Shown: piece by piece, positions 50,531-62,757 of the stretch
Layout of the letters: each line of letters begins with the position of its first letter
Numbering within the stretch: the stretch's first letter is position 1
Source of the DNA: Peromyscus leucopus
Taxonomy: Eukaryota; Chordata; Mammalia; Rodentia; Cricetidae
Length of the DNA: 64,000 nucleotides
Assembly (NCBI RefSeq): GCF_004664715.2
Contig: NC_051063.1
Span: 117,163,629 to 117,227,628, forward strand
Reading direction: 5' to 3'
Made by a program: the position numbers and the translations under genes
The notes under the pieces: model-generated
What the model was told of the DNA's origin: nothing
Database searches by the model: none
The model's input: the letters and a program-made list of their open reading frames with translations, nothing else

Positions 50531-53500
50531 CATCATTAGACTTTCAATATCAGTGTTTCACAGTTATGAATTTACATCTTCTCAGCAATCTGGCAGATAC
50601 TTTATGATTAAAAGTTATATTTCTTGCATATTACTGGAAAAGTATTAAATATTGAAGAGAAAACTTAGGTATTGCTATACACCACAGAAACCTGATATGA
50701 AACCTCAGATAGGTTTGGCACTTTATAGTTGAGTACATAATAGCCAACACTAAATACCCATCGACAGAGAGATTCCTTTATGTTTAATTTTTTCCTAATT
50801 TTGACATGCTTTAATATTTGCTTTTATTTAATTGTAGAAGTTGAGGTACATACATATTTAGAGTGAGTATTCATAATAATTTTTGAAACATGTAATCATC
50901 TTAAATTTCTTTCTGTAGTTGTAGTTAGCAAAAGCTTCAAATTTCCCTAGTACCTTTACTTTTGTCTCTTCTCTTGGTTTTGGACTTACTATATGCCTTC
51001 CTTAAGAACCTTTATATTGTTTCTCAGTACATTGTATTTCCTCTAGGTAGAATATATGGTTTTTGACATTGTACTGTTGTTGGTATGATACAGTATGAGA
51101 GACAGGAAGTCATATAAAATATTCTGAAAAATTTGTAACTTTTAGTGCACCAGTGTGTGGGTGCTATGGCCTAAAAATGTGTTTCTCTAAACTCTTTTCA
51201 CCCTATTCGTTCTCTTTTTCCTTGCTACAACATTATAAATATATTTTCTGGAGGCTTTGGGCTCTTGTTCTTTCTTTCCCACTGAATGAGACAAGAACAG
51301 AGGGCAAATGGGGAGAAAACTTTCTTCAGAGAAAACACATTCTGGAAGTCATCCTCAAGTGGAAAATGTTGTCAATATTTTTCACCATGATTGCTTGCTG
51401 TTATCATGGAGAGAGTCAGACAAGAATCTTGGATTTTCATCCTCAAAACCTTGTAGAATTCCTGGATAGAAAGTCATAACATATGTTGTAATTCTCCTGG
51501 GACTGATGCCCTAGAAATTTATCACTATCACCTGAGCGTAGAATAAGTCTCCAGATGTTCCTGAAAGTATTTAGATACTGCTACCGTTCCATGAATCCAG
51601 CTGTATTGGCTCCTAGTAGGCATATTTTAACCATATTCCTTAGGATGCAAGTATATTGACAGCTTTAGGGTCATCAATTTGTTCTGAAACATGGATTTTC
51701 TTATGGGTTTAGGGGGGGAAGCTGCTCATTTTCCACTTTGCCCTTTTATGATTGTATGGACAAGAGTGACCAAGGGCTTTATATTAGGCTTGAAATAAAA
51801 TATTCTGTTAGGTTTATCTATAAAACAGATCACTCCATATTTCTACAATCAGTTTTTAGTAATTTTACAATGCCTATCTGACTATCTCAGACTTTTAGAA
51901 ATCTATCCAGATTAATTTTCAATGAATTTTCAATAAGATTTTTCCCCAAACTGTCAGTGTGGTTATCCAATTTACTATTAGTATTTCAGTGGGAGCCATT
52001 CTAGACACAGTTTGATGAAATTAACTTTAGATGAGAACTACCACTGGAGATTTTAATCAAGACTAATGTCTTCATTTTCAAAGGTTGATAAGGTAATAAG
52101 CAAATTAATGGTCTCATCCATTAAATCTGGTGCTAAGGATTGATGTTCTTGTCTTATTTAGATAAAAGATTTGTTTTTATTTCTTGGTAGAAACAAAATT
52201 ATTTATAAATTAACTTTAATACTAATTTTTCTCAATTGACAACAGGTACAAATTTTACCTCTAGCCCCAGCCTAGTGACTCACTACATATTGGCTTGTTC
52301 CAATATGAAAGTATAGAGAGAATTGAGAAAAGATAAATAGCCAAAGATTCTCCTATGGCTGAAAATATGTTTAGAAGTTTGAAACATATGGATTTAAACA
52401 AGCATATTGTATATAAATTAATAGTATAATATCCGATTAGATTCAAGTATATATGTACACACCTCAGTAATCAGACATAAAGCTATTACATGTGAATTTT
52501 TCATCTTTTGGCTTGTTAGAATTTTCTAAATTGCATGTTGTTAACAAGTAAGACTATTTTGAATATAATAGTAGAAGCTAATATTAAAATTATTCAAAAC
52601 ATTATAAGTCTTACATAGAATTTGGTGCTTTTAAACAAGTTCTGACTTTTTTCAGTTGAGAAATCTGAGAGCCAAAGAAAATCAATCTTTGAGAAGCTTC
52701 TTCTTTCCCAATTCTGTCTATCAGAAGGATAACAATCATTAGAGACTTTTCTCCAAACACTCAACCTTCGCATTTCTGTCATAGCATAATTCACTTCCGT
52801 CACCATTTGTAAAGTTTTCCTCCTCTAGTGATAATAAGAAGAAAGAAGTTGAGCAAGAGGGGTCATGGGGAAGATGCTGCTATTTAACAAACACCTCTGT
52901 GACTGGTGCTGTTTTAATCTGCATGGTATCTTTATGCCATAGGAATTTCCATTTTGGAGAAGAAAAGAAGTTGGCCTACAACAGATGCTCAATATATATT
53001 TAATAATAAACCAAAATTAGAAAAATTTTAGTATTCATGGTCCAGATTTTTGTTTTTACCAATGAGCTGCTGACCCTTCAATAATGCATAGGCAAAATCC
53101 AATACTGGCCAGACTAGTGATTGAAGACCAGATTTCAACTGAATAGAATTGATTTATTCCATAGGAAAAAAATATTGTGTTTATTCTATTTGGCTCTCTT
53201 GTTCTGTCTGGTGTATTTTAAATTGTAAAAGCTTTTTTTTTTTTTTTAAATTTGTTCACGTATTATTATCCTCCCCTTATATAACTTACTCTTTACCATG
53301 AACTAACACTAAGTTAAAATTTAAAATTAGCAGTAATTGATTTATTTGGCATTTTCTTAACAACATTATCACATTGAATTTTGGATTTGTTGGATTATGA
53401 GGATGAGTAACCTTGTCTCCTGTATAGATATGAGTGATTAAAACCAGAAACTATTGCTCAAGGAAAGTTCTTAAACTCCAGATCTCTTATCTTCCTATGT

Positions 53501-53914
53501 TATACAGTCTAGTACACAAATCGATTTTTTTTGTCATTCTTTTAAGGGCTTTATATAAATTCTCTCACTGGTTGAATTTTTAATTCATTTTTATTCAATC
53601 TTTTGATCCATTTAATTTTTTTAGCATTATTACCGGTTTTAGTTGTGCCAAACAGAAACTAACACTGGCTGCTTTTAATAGGAAAGTTTGCTGAAAGAAT
53701 TTTAGCTGGCTCACAGAACTAATGTGAAACAAACTCAGAGACAAAAGAGAACAAAAGGGACAACCTACACAAACTCCAGAGCACGCATTCTAGAGAGCTG
53801 AATAGTGCAGAAGAGACTCTTTCATGATACAACTAGTTTTGCTGTCCATGAAAATTCAATGTTGTTTCAAAGGTCGCCATTGCTCACTACTAAGATGGAT
53901 TATCATTTTCCTTG

Positions 53915-53917
<3 letters not shown>

Positions 53918-53965
<48 letters not shown>
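53918..53965. repeat. (GT)n microsatellite 0.55 kb before exon 4
   Basis: About 24 uninterrupted GT units. A frame with a Cys-Val run crosses it and is not coding. Confidence 0.97.
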
Positions 53966-53966
<1 letters not shown>

Positions 53967-54520
53967 CTGTTTCCTATTTCTAAAATGGTTTTATTTTAAT
54001 GCCTACATAGTGATCACGTGATCACATAAAACCTTTAGAGGAATCTGGAAATGGGCTCTTTCACCCTTTATCATTGAAGGTAGGTTCTGCCTTGGAAAAC
54101 ATGACCTTTTTCCAAAGTTAAAACAAAGGTTGAAATAACCACCACAAACGTACAGTGAGTAAGTTCTAATACTTTGTCAACTTAGTTTTATGTGTTTTTT
54201 CTTTTGACTCTCCTTGCATTTGTAAAAACTTATATTTAACATGACTATGATTAAATTTCATGCAATCCAAAGTTGCATTCTGAAGACTCTAATCTGGCTA
54301 TAAAAGTTTAATTATTTTCCCATGGAAAACCTTGAAGTTATCCTCACTCTTATTTCTGATGAGTGATCTTCTTCCAGATATGCAATACTAATTTGCTAGA
54401 GTTTGAAGATAGTCAGCATTTGTTCATGTCTTGGGATATTAAAAATTGCTTTCTAAGAATTTCAAATATTGATCTTATAAATAAAATATTCCTGAGTCTG
54501 AATAACCCTTCCCTCTATAG

Positions 54521-54702
54521 CATTTTTGAACAATGGCTCAGAAGACACCGTCCTCTTCTGGAAGCTTATCCAGAAGCCAATGCACCCATCGGCCATAACA
54601 GAGATTCCTACATGGTTCCATTTATACCACTATACAGAAATGGTGATTTCTTCATTTCATCCAAGGATCTGGGATATGACTACAGCTACCTACTGGAGCC
54701 AG
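54521..54702 (+). CDS. Tyr: Tyrosinase exon 4 (codons 395-455)
   Basis: Encodes the end of the luminal catalytic domain of tyrosinase. With the two bases from exon 3 it reads S395[34 protein letters not shown] and ends at [10 protein letters not shown], codon 455, with one base (g) carried into exon 5. It is 182 bp, the same as the human exon 4. The acceptor has a good pyrimidine tract and the donor GTAAGG follows at 54703. Arg402, His420 and Arg422 have the usual mammalian residues. His420 is the residue changed in the mouse himalayan allele, and Arg402 and Arg422 are sites of human thermolabile variants. The last codons (Leu453, Pro455) differ from mouse at a boundary that is also variable among mammals. 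The open frame extends past both exon ends, which is incidental. Confidence 0.98.
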
Positions 54703-56864
54703 GTAAGGCTCAGTTGTCTTCAGATGAACTGTAGAATCTTATGTGGCTAGCCTCCTTTGGATAGTTAAAAAAAATCTGTGTATATACAATGTTTCCCCAA
54801 AACTCCTTAAGAATCTGTATTATACCAATTTATTGTCATTTATAGACTAAATTCTGAAGATTCCCAAATTTATAATTATTCTATCTACTATAGGGCATCT
54901 TGTACAAGTAAATTATTGAAGAGTATAGGATTAGGATGCTTTTAAGCCATAATTCTATCAATTAGCTATTTTATGACCTAGCGATATTATTTCAGTTCTC
55001 TGAATCATAGTTCCTTCATGTTATATATTTAGATCACAATAACTCAATGACTATTCTGAACTATGTAAAAGAATTCAGTGCATGTAGTACGACACAAGTA
55101 AACAGTTTATAATCTACCACTGGGAGACTCTTGGTAGGATTACCAATACAATAATGGAAACTTTCAGTGCCAACTAATAATAAGCTTCATAATAAATTTT
55201 AATGTCAATTACTGTGTTTTTGTTGAAAAAGGCTTAGGAGTGGGAATAGCTCTGAGTTTTGATCTTCCTATGCTGAACTATGTTAATATCTTGACAAAGA
55301 AGGGATAGGTAATAATGAAATCCAATTCCATGCAGGAACTACATACTATTCTAGTCTACCTGAGTGTTGCAATGACAACTGAGAAATACAACCTAAAGAA
55401 ATTATTTTCCTTATGGATCTATATGTATTAGACCATTTGACAGGTTCCATTGGTTTGGGCCTGAGGCAAGACAGAAATAGCATGTTAGGAGTATGTAGTA
55501 GAGAGAAAGAGGGACTCATATCTAAGATGTATCCTTCAAAGGCAAACTTCCAGTGACTTAAAGCTTCCAATCAGGCCTCATCTCCTACTTTCAAGCACCT
55601 CCTAATTATGCCCTGTTATATTGGAAACCCATCATTGATTAATTAACTGATGTATCCAGAATCCTCATGATACAATCAATTCCCAAACCTATTAGCTAGC
55701 AGCCAAGTCCGTTAAACATCAGTCTTTGGGTGGTGGGAACAAACCTTTTCTATTTAAACCATAACTCCATGTTTGACTTGTGTATTTAATTTATTATTTA
55801 TTAGATAAGTATTATTTTTCATAAAAGGAGGTGAGAATATCAGTCTTACAGAATTTAAGTGACTTCTTAAATGCTAAATGGCATTATAAGGAGGAAGCTG
55901 ATTTTGACAGTACACTTAGCATCCTCAGCTTTCACTGTAGTATATGAAGACTAAATGAGCACAAAGTAAAGCTACAAATAGTTTATGGGTAAGAGATATT
56001 CAAGAAGAACTATTATTTTGATACATTCTTGAACAATTAATAAAACATTAACAGATGAACAGAAAAGTAAACAATGGACAAATGTGTGAACTTAACTAAC
56101 TCCTAGTTCTTATGTTCCACTGTAATGACTAATGTAGTATGGATATCAGTAAGCACCAAGTCCAATGTGGAAGTCCAACAGATTGGGAAGGAAGTGCAAA
56201 GACTCAATCATAATCATCAGCAAAATCTTACAGGGTACAGATAGGGCAGCAGTTATCTGTGCATAGTTCAACTTTGACACTGAAGATTGGTAGGCAGGGT
56301 AAAGACAGAAAAGGACAGAGAAATATTCTAGCCTGAAAAAAGAAACATAAGAAGCAATGAAAATCACTGTATTTTTGGAATAGCAAATTCTTCTCTTGAG
56401 TGATTGAACAAAGAAAATGACATTGAGAAGATTGAAGACATCATAAAAGTTAAAAATTGTGTGCTTTTTATGACTGGGGCTTGTCTAAGTGTGTTACATG
56501 GAGCAATTTATTCTTTATTATATTTTGATGACAAAATTCCTAGAGATTGGCAAATCAGTTATATACTGAGTGAAGATAAAGAAGATTATAGGGCCCTTTT
56601 GAAAATTTTGACCTGTAAAACAAATAAATTATAATACAATTCACTGTTATATTTGAGAATAATCGGAGAAGGCCTGGGCACAAGACTTGTGTTTTGTGAT
56701 GTGGTAGAAATAGGAGATAAGAAACATCAGAGTAAGTACTTTTCAATACAATAGGATATGTAGGCTTGAAACTCCAAGCCCTCCAAACCTGGCCTTTAAA
56801 TCTATATGGGAGAGCCATCAACATGCCCACTGTTATCTTGAATAATCTTTAGAATTCTAGTTTC

Positions 56865-56965
56865 TAGTGATGGATATTGTGTTTTATAAGATGGTAAACT
56901 GAGACACATAAAGATAAATCACTATCTAAATTACAAAGCTAGTAATCAGAAAATATTAAATATCT
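56865..56965 (+). repeat. MIR-like fossil SINE
   Basis: Shows gttttataagatggtaaactgagacac, then cactatctaaattacaaagctagtaat, in the order of the MIR core. Weak. Confidence 0.4.
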
Positions 56966-57599
56966 ATACTGATTACCCATAGAATGATCTTTCCATTACT
57001 CCACCATAGCTTCTTTGAGGTGTTATATTACTTTTCACACATACAGCCTGATTCATCACTCCCTCATCATGCCCACATGATTAAGGCAAAGGTAACAAAC
57101 ATTTTTGTGTGTGAAAGGTGATGAGGGTAAAAACTTCCATTAGAAGGTGAAATATATTTATTTTAAGTACGTTAAACAAAATAAAGTTGAAATGCTTTGC
57201 TGATTTGCTGTGTTTTCATATAGCTGCAAATTTACATAGTTAACTTCAGAGAAATTTGATTTTAAATAAATAACAGAAATTGCCTACTTTCTATCATATG
57301 AATCATTCTTTATTATTGTTTCTTTTGTGCATTCAAAGTACTTAAAATTTATATCTATTCATCACCAAACTTCAAGATTCTAAAAAAAAAAAAAAAAACT
57401 TTTTTAAAAAAATAATTTAGTTCAAGAGGGTCATTATTCATCATTCAGGTATTCATGTTGATAATTACTTAAGTATTGTGTTGCTAAGGGCAGCTAATGT
57501 CTGAATTTGTCAAACATTTTCTCTTGTATTTAAATTTAGTGGTGTTTTAAAAACTGAGTAGCAAGTGATTTTATTTCAGGATTAACTGATTAAAAGGTA

Positions 57600-57885
57600 A
57601 GGCCAGCATGGGAAATAGGTTCCCAAAAGCTAAGAACCAGGGACAGGTCATGATTTGGGGGGAACCTGTTCTCCATGCCGGATTACCTTGTCTAGCCTTT
57701 ATAGAGGGAAAGGAGCTCAGTCCTATCTCAATTTGATGTGCCATGCTATGTTCAAGTCCATGAGATGCCTGCCTCTTTCTGAATGGAGACAGAAGAGGAG
57801 TGGGTGGATGGGGAGAGGCATAGATGAGAGAGGGGACGGGAGGAGAGAAGGTGGGGGAATTGTGGTTGGCATGTAAAATAAAGGA

Positions 57886-57948
<63 letters not shown>
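57600..57948 (+). mobile_element. 5'-truncated L1 3' UTR ending in (GA)n
   Basis: Contains gaacctgttctccatgccgg, attaccttgtctagccttta, gctcagtcctatctcaattt and ggtgggggaattgtggttgg, then catgtaaaataaagg and about 30 GA units (57888-57948). This is the same L1 3' module as at 15745 and 19370. The A tail has turned into GA repeat, like the B1 at 13626. Confidence 0.8.
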
Positions 57949-57949
<1 letters not shown>

Positions 57950-58460
57950 CCAGAAATTTATTGGAGAAAGAAGTTAGTTTTTTGTTTTGTTTTGTTTTGG
58001 TTTTTGGTTTGGATCCCAGAAGTCTTGATGTCCATATGGTAGGGAATGCATAGCAGCGGATGGCTGGAACAGTAAGTTCATAGATCATAGCTCACCCTCT
58101 AAACTACTCACAAAAAACAAACAAGCAAGAACTGAAAATGGGGTGAGGCTATGAACAATCAATGTGTGCTGCCAGTGAAGTACTTATTTCAGCAAGGCTC
58201 ACATCCTAAAAGTCCCTTAACCTCCCTCAAACAGTGCACCGACTAGAGACAAGGTGTTTAGACACTTGATCCTATGGGGGACATTTTTCATTTAAACCAC
58301 TACAATAATCTAAATAAATTGTTTGTTTTATATATATTTATTATATATGTATATATATGTTTATTTTATATACGCTTATCTCAATTTTTTTTGTTCAGAT
58401 GACTTCAAGTGATCTCAATGTTCATTATCAACAAAGCATCATCTTCAAACACATTTTCAA

Positions 58461-58484
58461 AGACACACACACACACACACACAC
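58461..58484. repeat. (CA)n microsatellite
   Basis: Twelve CA units. Confidence 0.93.
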
Positions 58485-58911
58485 TCACAAAACCTTTTTA
58501 AACTATGTAATCTTAATTCCTTAAATTAGGGTAATGACTCCAAACTACATTATGTGTTTGTTGTGTTGATAATGAGAAGATACATCGCAAATGGCAAGGT
58601 AGGAAGCAATTCGAATGATTTGTGTGGCAAAAGTGGTGAAACTTCGAGTAAATTGATATGCCAGAAAAATTATGACATTAAAAAAATAAAAAGAGGAACT
58701 CTGCTGAGGTTCAACAGTATATAAAAAGGAAAGAAATATCAAAATTTTGTTTGGAAATACATAAAGTGTATTTGAAGATGATGCTTTGGTGATAACGAAC
58801 ATCAGGATCACTTGAAATGGTATGAACAAAGAATATTTGAATAAGCTAAAGAACAGAACAAGAAACAGAAGTAAAACTGAAAGCACTTGAGCTTTCATAA
58901 TAAAGCACCTT

Positions 58912-59123
58912 GGTTTGGTTTTCTGTTGCTGTCATAAACACCAGGGCCAAAAGCAACTTGGAGAGGCACAGATTTATTTCATCTTACACTTCCAGGAAAC
59001 TGTCCACCACTCAGGGAAATCCCAGAGGGAACTCTGCTGCAAACCTAGGTTGAAATTGAGGTAGAAGCCACAGAGGGATAGTGCTTATGGGCTTGCTCCA
59101 AACAGCTTGCTTAGCCTGCCAAC
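58912..59123 (+). repeat. URR1-like rodent repeat, left part
   Basis: Runs ttctgttgctgtcataaaca, ccaaaagcaacttggagagg and cttacacttccaggaaactg, then gcttgcttagcctgcc, where it is interrupted. The rest resumes at about 60141. Same family as 3140-3421 but in the other orientation. The family name is from memory (non-autonomous hAT-like). Confidence 0.6.
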
Positions 59124-60140
59124 CTTCCTTCCTTCCTTGCTTCCTTCCTTCCTTCCTTGCTTCCTTCCTTCCTTCCTTCCTTCCTTCCTTCCTTACTCTT
59201 TCCCTCCCTTCCTTTCTCCCTTCCTTCCCTCCCTCCTTCCTTTCTTCTTTTTCTTTCCTTCTCTTTTTTCTCTTCATTCCTTTCTTTTTGTTGAATTTAT
59301 TCTTCTGTGGTATATTACATCCCAACTATAGTTTCCACTTCCTCCCCCCATAGTCCTTCTCCCACCCATCCACTTCTTTCTATCCCTTCAGAAATGAGCA
59401 GGCCTCCCAGAGATATCAACTGAACACGGCATTACAATAAGTTACAATAAGACTAGGCACAAACCCTCATGCTAAGTCTAGACAAGGAAATCAGTAGGAG
59501 GAAAAGAGTTCCAGGATCAGGCAAAAGGGTCAGAGACAACTCCAACTCCCACTGCACACCAAGCTGAATAACCATAACATACATGCTAATGGCCTAGCTA
59601 AGACCCCTACAGGCTCCATGATTATTGCTTCAGTCTCTGTGAACCCGCAATAAACCCTACTTAGTTGACTCCATGGGCCTTGTCCTTGGTGTCTTCAACC
59701 CTTTGGGCTCCTACTATCCTTCCTTTTGCTCTTCCACAGGATTTCCCAAGCTCTGTCTAATGTTTGGCTGTGGGTCTCTGCATTTGCTCCCATCAGTTCC
59801 TGGATGAAGGCTCTCTGATGATGACTGAGAGAGGCTCTGATTTACAAGTATAGCAGAATATCATAAGGAATCATTTTATTGACTATTTATGTATTTGTTC
59901 TTTCATTCATTCATTTGTTCATTCATTTTGGCCAGTTGTGTTTGGTTTGGTTTGATTCTAGGTCTCTGGGCTCTCTGATCTCTGGTTCTTGGCCATCCAG
60001 GCAATGTCATTCAGGGACTGCCTTATGTGGTGTGGCTCTCAAATAGCATCAGTCACTGGTTGGCTACTCCCACAAGTTCTGTGCCACCCTTATCCCAGCA
60101 CATCTTGCAGGCAGAATAAATTGTAGGTCAAAATTACCTC
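59124..60140 (-). mobile_element. L1 3' region nested in the URR1-like repeat
   Basis: Begins with a long TTCC/TTTC tract (59124-59285), probably the expanded poly(A) side of a - strand L1. It continues with tacatcccaactatagtttc, gagcaggcctcccagagat, cataacatacatgctaatgg, cagtctctgtgaacccgcaa, tttggctgtgggtctctgca, tgtcattcagggactgcctt and cacatcttgcaggcagaata, all typical of a rodent L1 3' end. Frames through the pyrimidine part are artefacts. Confidence 0.75.
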
Positions 60141-60375
60141 CTTTGTTATACAACCCAGAACCACCTGCCCACAGATGACACTGTCCACTGTGAGCTAGGA
60201 ACTCCCACATCAATCATTAACCAAGAAATTATTCCACACACATACCCACAGGCCAATCTGATGGGAACATTTTCTCAAATGAGGCTCCAATATTCCCAAA
60301 TGATCCTAGCTTGTTTCTAGTTAACATAAAAAAATAGCCAGGAAAATTGACTCTTTGTCAAGCTGACACAAACAT
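60141..60375 (+). repeat. URR1-like rodent repeat, right part
   Basis: Resumes with ttatacaacccagaaccacc, then aggaactcccacatcaatca, acaggccaatctgatgggaa and ctagcttgtttctagttaac, ending near atagccaggaaaattgactc. Joined with 58912-59123 it makes one element split by the L1. Phrases to about 60560 (tctttaagatatccaaagtc) may belong to another old rodent repeat. Confidence 0.6.
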
Positions 60376-60571
60376 ATGACTATTCAACTGTATCATTTCC
60401 TTCCTCCTTTGTCCCTAAGATACCATGCTAATAGTAACACCACAATTTAAAATATAATATGGCTTTATAGGTCCCATGGTCTTTAAAAAATAAAAACATA
60501 TTAAAAGTTCATTCTCTTTAAGATATCCAAAGTCTCTTAACTGTGGGTTTCTATAACAGTCAAATAAGTTA

Positions 60572-60632
60572 CTGGAGGGATGGTATAGTTGTTAGGAGCA
60601 CTGGCTGCTCTCCGGGTTTGATCCCTGGGACA
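60572..60632 (+). repeat. B2 SINE head fragment
   Basis: tactggagggatggtatagttgttaggagcactggctgctctccgggtttgatccctggga keeps the A-box and B-box parts of a B2 head and then ends. No tail. Confidence 0.6.
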
Positions 60633-60885
60633 TAAAGGAAATAGTATGTATGATGTAACCCATCACATACTGACCAGACATTTAAAATGAACTATGTATT
60701 TAAATAACCAAGAGCAATTGAATCTAGGCATTTAAGTCCCATCATCAAAAATATTTGTCAAATGTATTTAATACAGTGAGTTTCAGGATTCCTAAAAATG
60801 ATTTTCATATTTTCATTCGGTTTCAATCTTTTGATTATTTAAATTAATGTCACTCAGTTCTAGAGGTATTATTTTTATTTTTTTT

Positions 60886-61050
60886 AATGTCATTTCTTAA
60901 GCCGGGTGGTGGTGGCACACACCTTTAATCCCAGCACTCGGGAGGCAGAGGCAGGCAGATCTCTGTGAGTTCGAGGCCAGCCTGAGCTACCAAGTATATT
61001 CCAGGAAAGGCGCAAAGCTACACAGAGAAACCCTGTCTTGAAAAACCAAA

Positions 61051-61089
<39 letters not shown>

Positions 61090-61114
61090 AATAAATAAAT
61101 AAATGTCACTTCTT
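60886..61114 (+). mobile_element. B1 SINE with (AAAT)n tail and target duplication
   Basis: The body at about 60899-61046 (gccgggtggtggtggcacac to acagagaaaccctgtcttga) is followed by about 13 AAAT units to 61101. Duplicates aatgtcatttctt (60886-60898) and aatgtcacttctt (61102-61114) differ at one base. Confidence 0.95.
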
Positions 61115-62595
61115 TCTTGCCTTTTTTGGTGATGGCAACCAAGTCCACAAGGTAATCCATTTTCATTAAAATTATATTCATGACTTCTGGGGGCTTTAGA
61201 GATGTTTTCAGATGATTAGCAATAAGATGATTTTCAGAGACAGATAAAGAAAAATAAACAGGAAAATGGATAGGCCTGTATCCCTGCAGCCCCCACTTAA
61301 GTAAGGAAATTTCTATTTTTAACTTCTTTGAATATTGAGTGCCAATATACAATTAATTTTTAACAAACCCTCCAGGTTGAAACAAAACTACCCTTATGTC
61401 ATTTGTTCTTAACATTATCAAACTTATTGTAAGAGTGAAACATTATTTTTTTCACATTGCTACCCATTTTTCTCCAAATACCTTATAAAGTAAAAGTCAT
61501 CCCTTTCCTTGTTTTATCTATATAATTTTTACTATAAATTATTTACACGAAACTATCATTCTAGAATGTCATAGGTATTTATCTTTTATTTTTGTGAGCA
61601 GTGAATTAACTTCTCAAAGTTATTAGAACTCGTTGAAGAGCAAATGGCAGCAAATGCATAGGAATTAGATTAGATGAAAAGATAATTTGTCTATAAAATT
61701 GAAATAGGGGAATACTTAAATGATAGAAGAGGAGGAAAACATAAAAACATCAAGGACTGAAGGTCTCCTTCAGTTCTCTATCTTCTGCTTTCTGCTTCTC
61801 GTATTGTGTTGTCTTCAGTTCCTGACATCAGTTCCTGCATCCTGTTTCTCATTTCAGAAGAGTGAATTCTGAGTAACAATCAGGAATAGCCATCTTGAAT
61901 CAGGCATCCATCCTGTACTTACCAACTATCTCTAAAGAAGGCGGTCATGGAAGTTTTACTGCAGTTTCTACTTCAATGGGGTGGGATGAAGGAGTGGGTA
62001 GCAAAGATCCTAAGGCACTAGTTCAAATTCCATGGCTTGAGTAAGTTGGTTAATTGTTCCAATAGCAAGAAAGCAGTACATTACTGAATAACAGTCTGTA
62101 ATTTTAAAGATCAGATCTTCCTCTTTCTTAAGACTTAATGTTTACTTGGGACTGACTCTATGATCTGTGATGGTTCATCAATTTGCTAACTGCATTCCAC
62201 CTAACAAAACTGAAGCAGAGACAGTATACAGAAGTTGCTATCTATAAACAATCTATCTACTCCTGTTGAGACAATGCTAAGTACAGCTTCTTTGTTTACT
62301 GAAATTTTAAAGTTTTCTAAGTAAATTTTAATTATATGTCTATAAACAGAAGATTTTTAAGTAGATTCATAATCATTTTAATTGTTTCTCCAAACTATTG
62401 CATACTTTAACTATGTAAGTGACAGTAGGACTATTATTGGTTTCTTATTGCTTTTATTTGGTGCTAATTTTTATATTCATATATATTCTAGCAAAACATA
62501 CTATTTTTTACATATATTATCTCATAATTCATGTCTCAAATACACAATAATACTATCTGTTCATCACTTTAGATACTTTTTAAAATTCAGGCCCT

Positions 62596-62757
62596 TTTTT
62601 ATTTTTTTATTTTTCAAGACAGGTTTTCTCTGTGTAGCATTGTGCCTTTTCTGGAACTCACTCTGTAGCCCAGGCTGGCCTCAAACTTACAGAGATCCAC
62701 CTGGCTCTACCTCCCTAGTGCTGGGATTAAAGGCATGTGCCACCACCACCCGGCATC
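62596..62757 (-). mobile_element. B1 SINE
   Basis: The + strand has a T-rich start, acaggttttctctgtgtagc, ttctggaactcactctgtag, ccaggctggcctcaaactta and gctgggattaaaggcatgtg, ending caccacccggc. The longest frame that crosses it (62382-62807) is made of SINE and AT-rich DNA and is not a gene. Confidence 0.95.

Larger units (their letters stand above)
21511..54520 (+). other. Tyr: Tyr intron 3 (phase 2, 33,010 bp)
   Basis: The longest intron here, from donor GTAGGT to the acceptor ccctctatAG at 54511-54520. It contains the antisense 3'-UTR retrocopy (22131-24155), B1 SINEs, truncated L1s, LTR-like repeats, an endogenous retroviral env fragment, an ID SINE, old MIR, L2 and L1 fossils and many simple repeats. 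Stretches 24170-25570, 25755-27375, 27940-29895, 33970-34975, 36535-37500, 37550-38090, 38465-39110, 41525-45550, 45630-46555, 49775-50480 and 50530-53915 carry nothing I can assign firmly. Possible MIR remnants lie near 26930-26990, 52895-52990 and 53380-53500. A possible old L1 3' end lies near 50815-50960. Confidence 0.95.

Noticed and set aside
54363..54734. 123-codon open frame taken as a whole
   Set aside because: Only 54521-54702 is tyrosinase. The extensions on both sides are intron, as shown by the AG and GT borders and the exact 182-bp length.
57723..58088. Ser-Leu-rich frame on the - strand
   Set aside because: Crosses the (GA)n tract after the L1.
59011..59353. Pro-Ser-Phe-Leu and Lys-Glu-Gly-Arg frames on both strands
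   Set aside because: Translations of the TTCC/TTTC tract.
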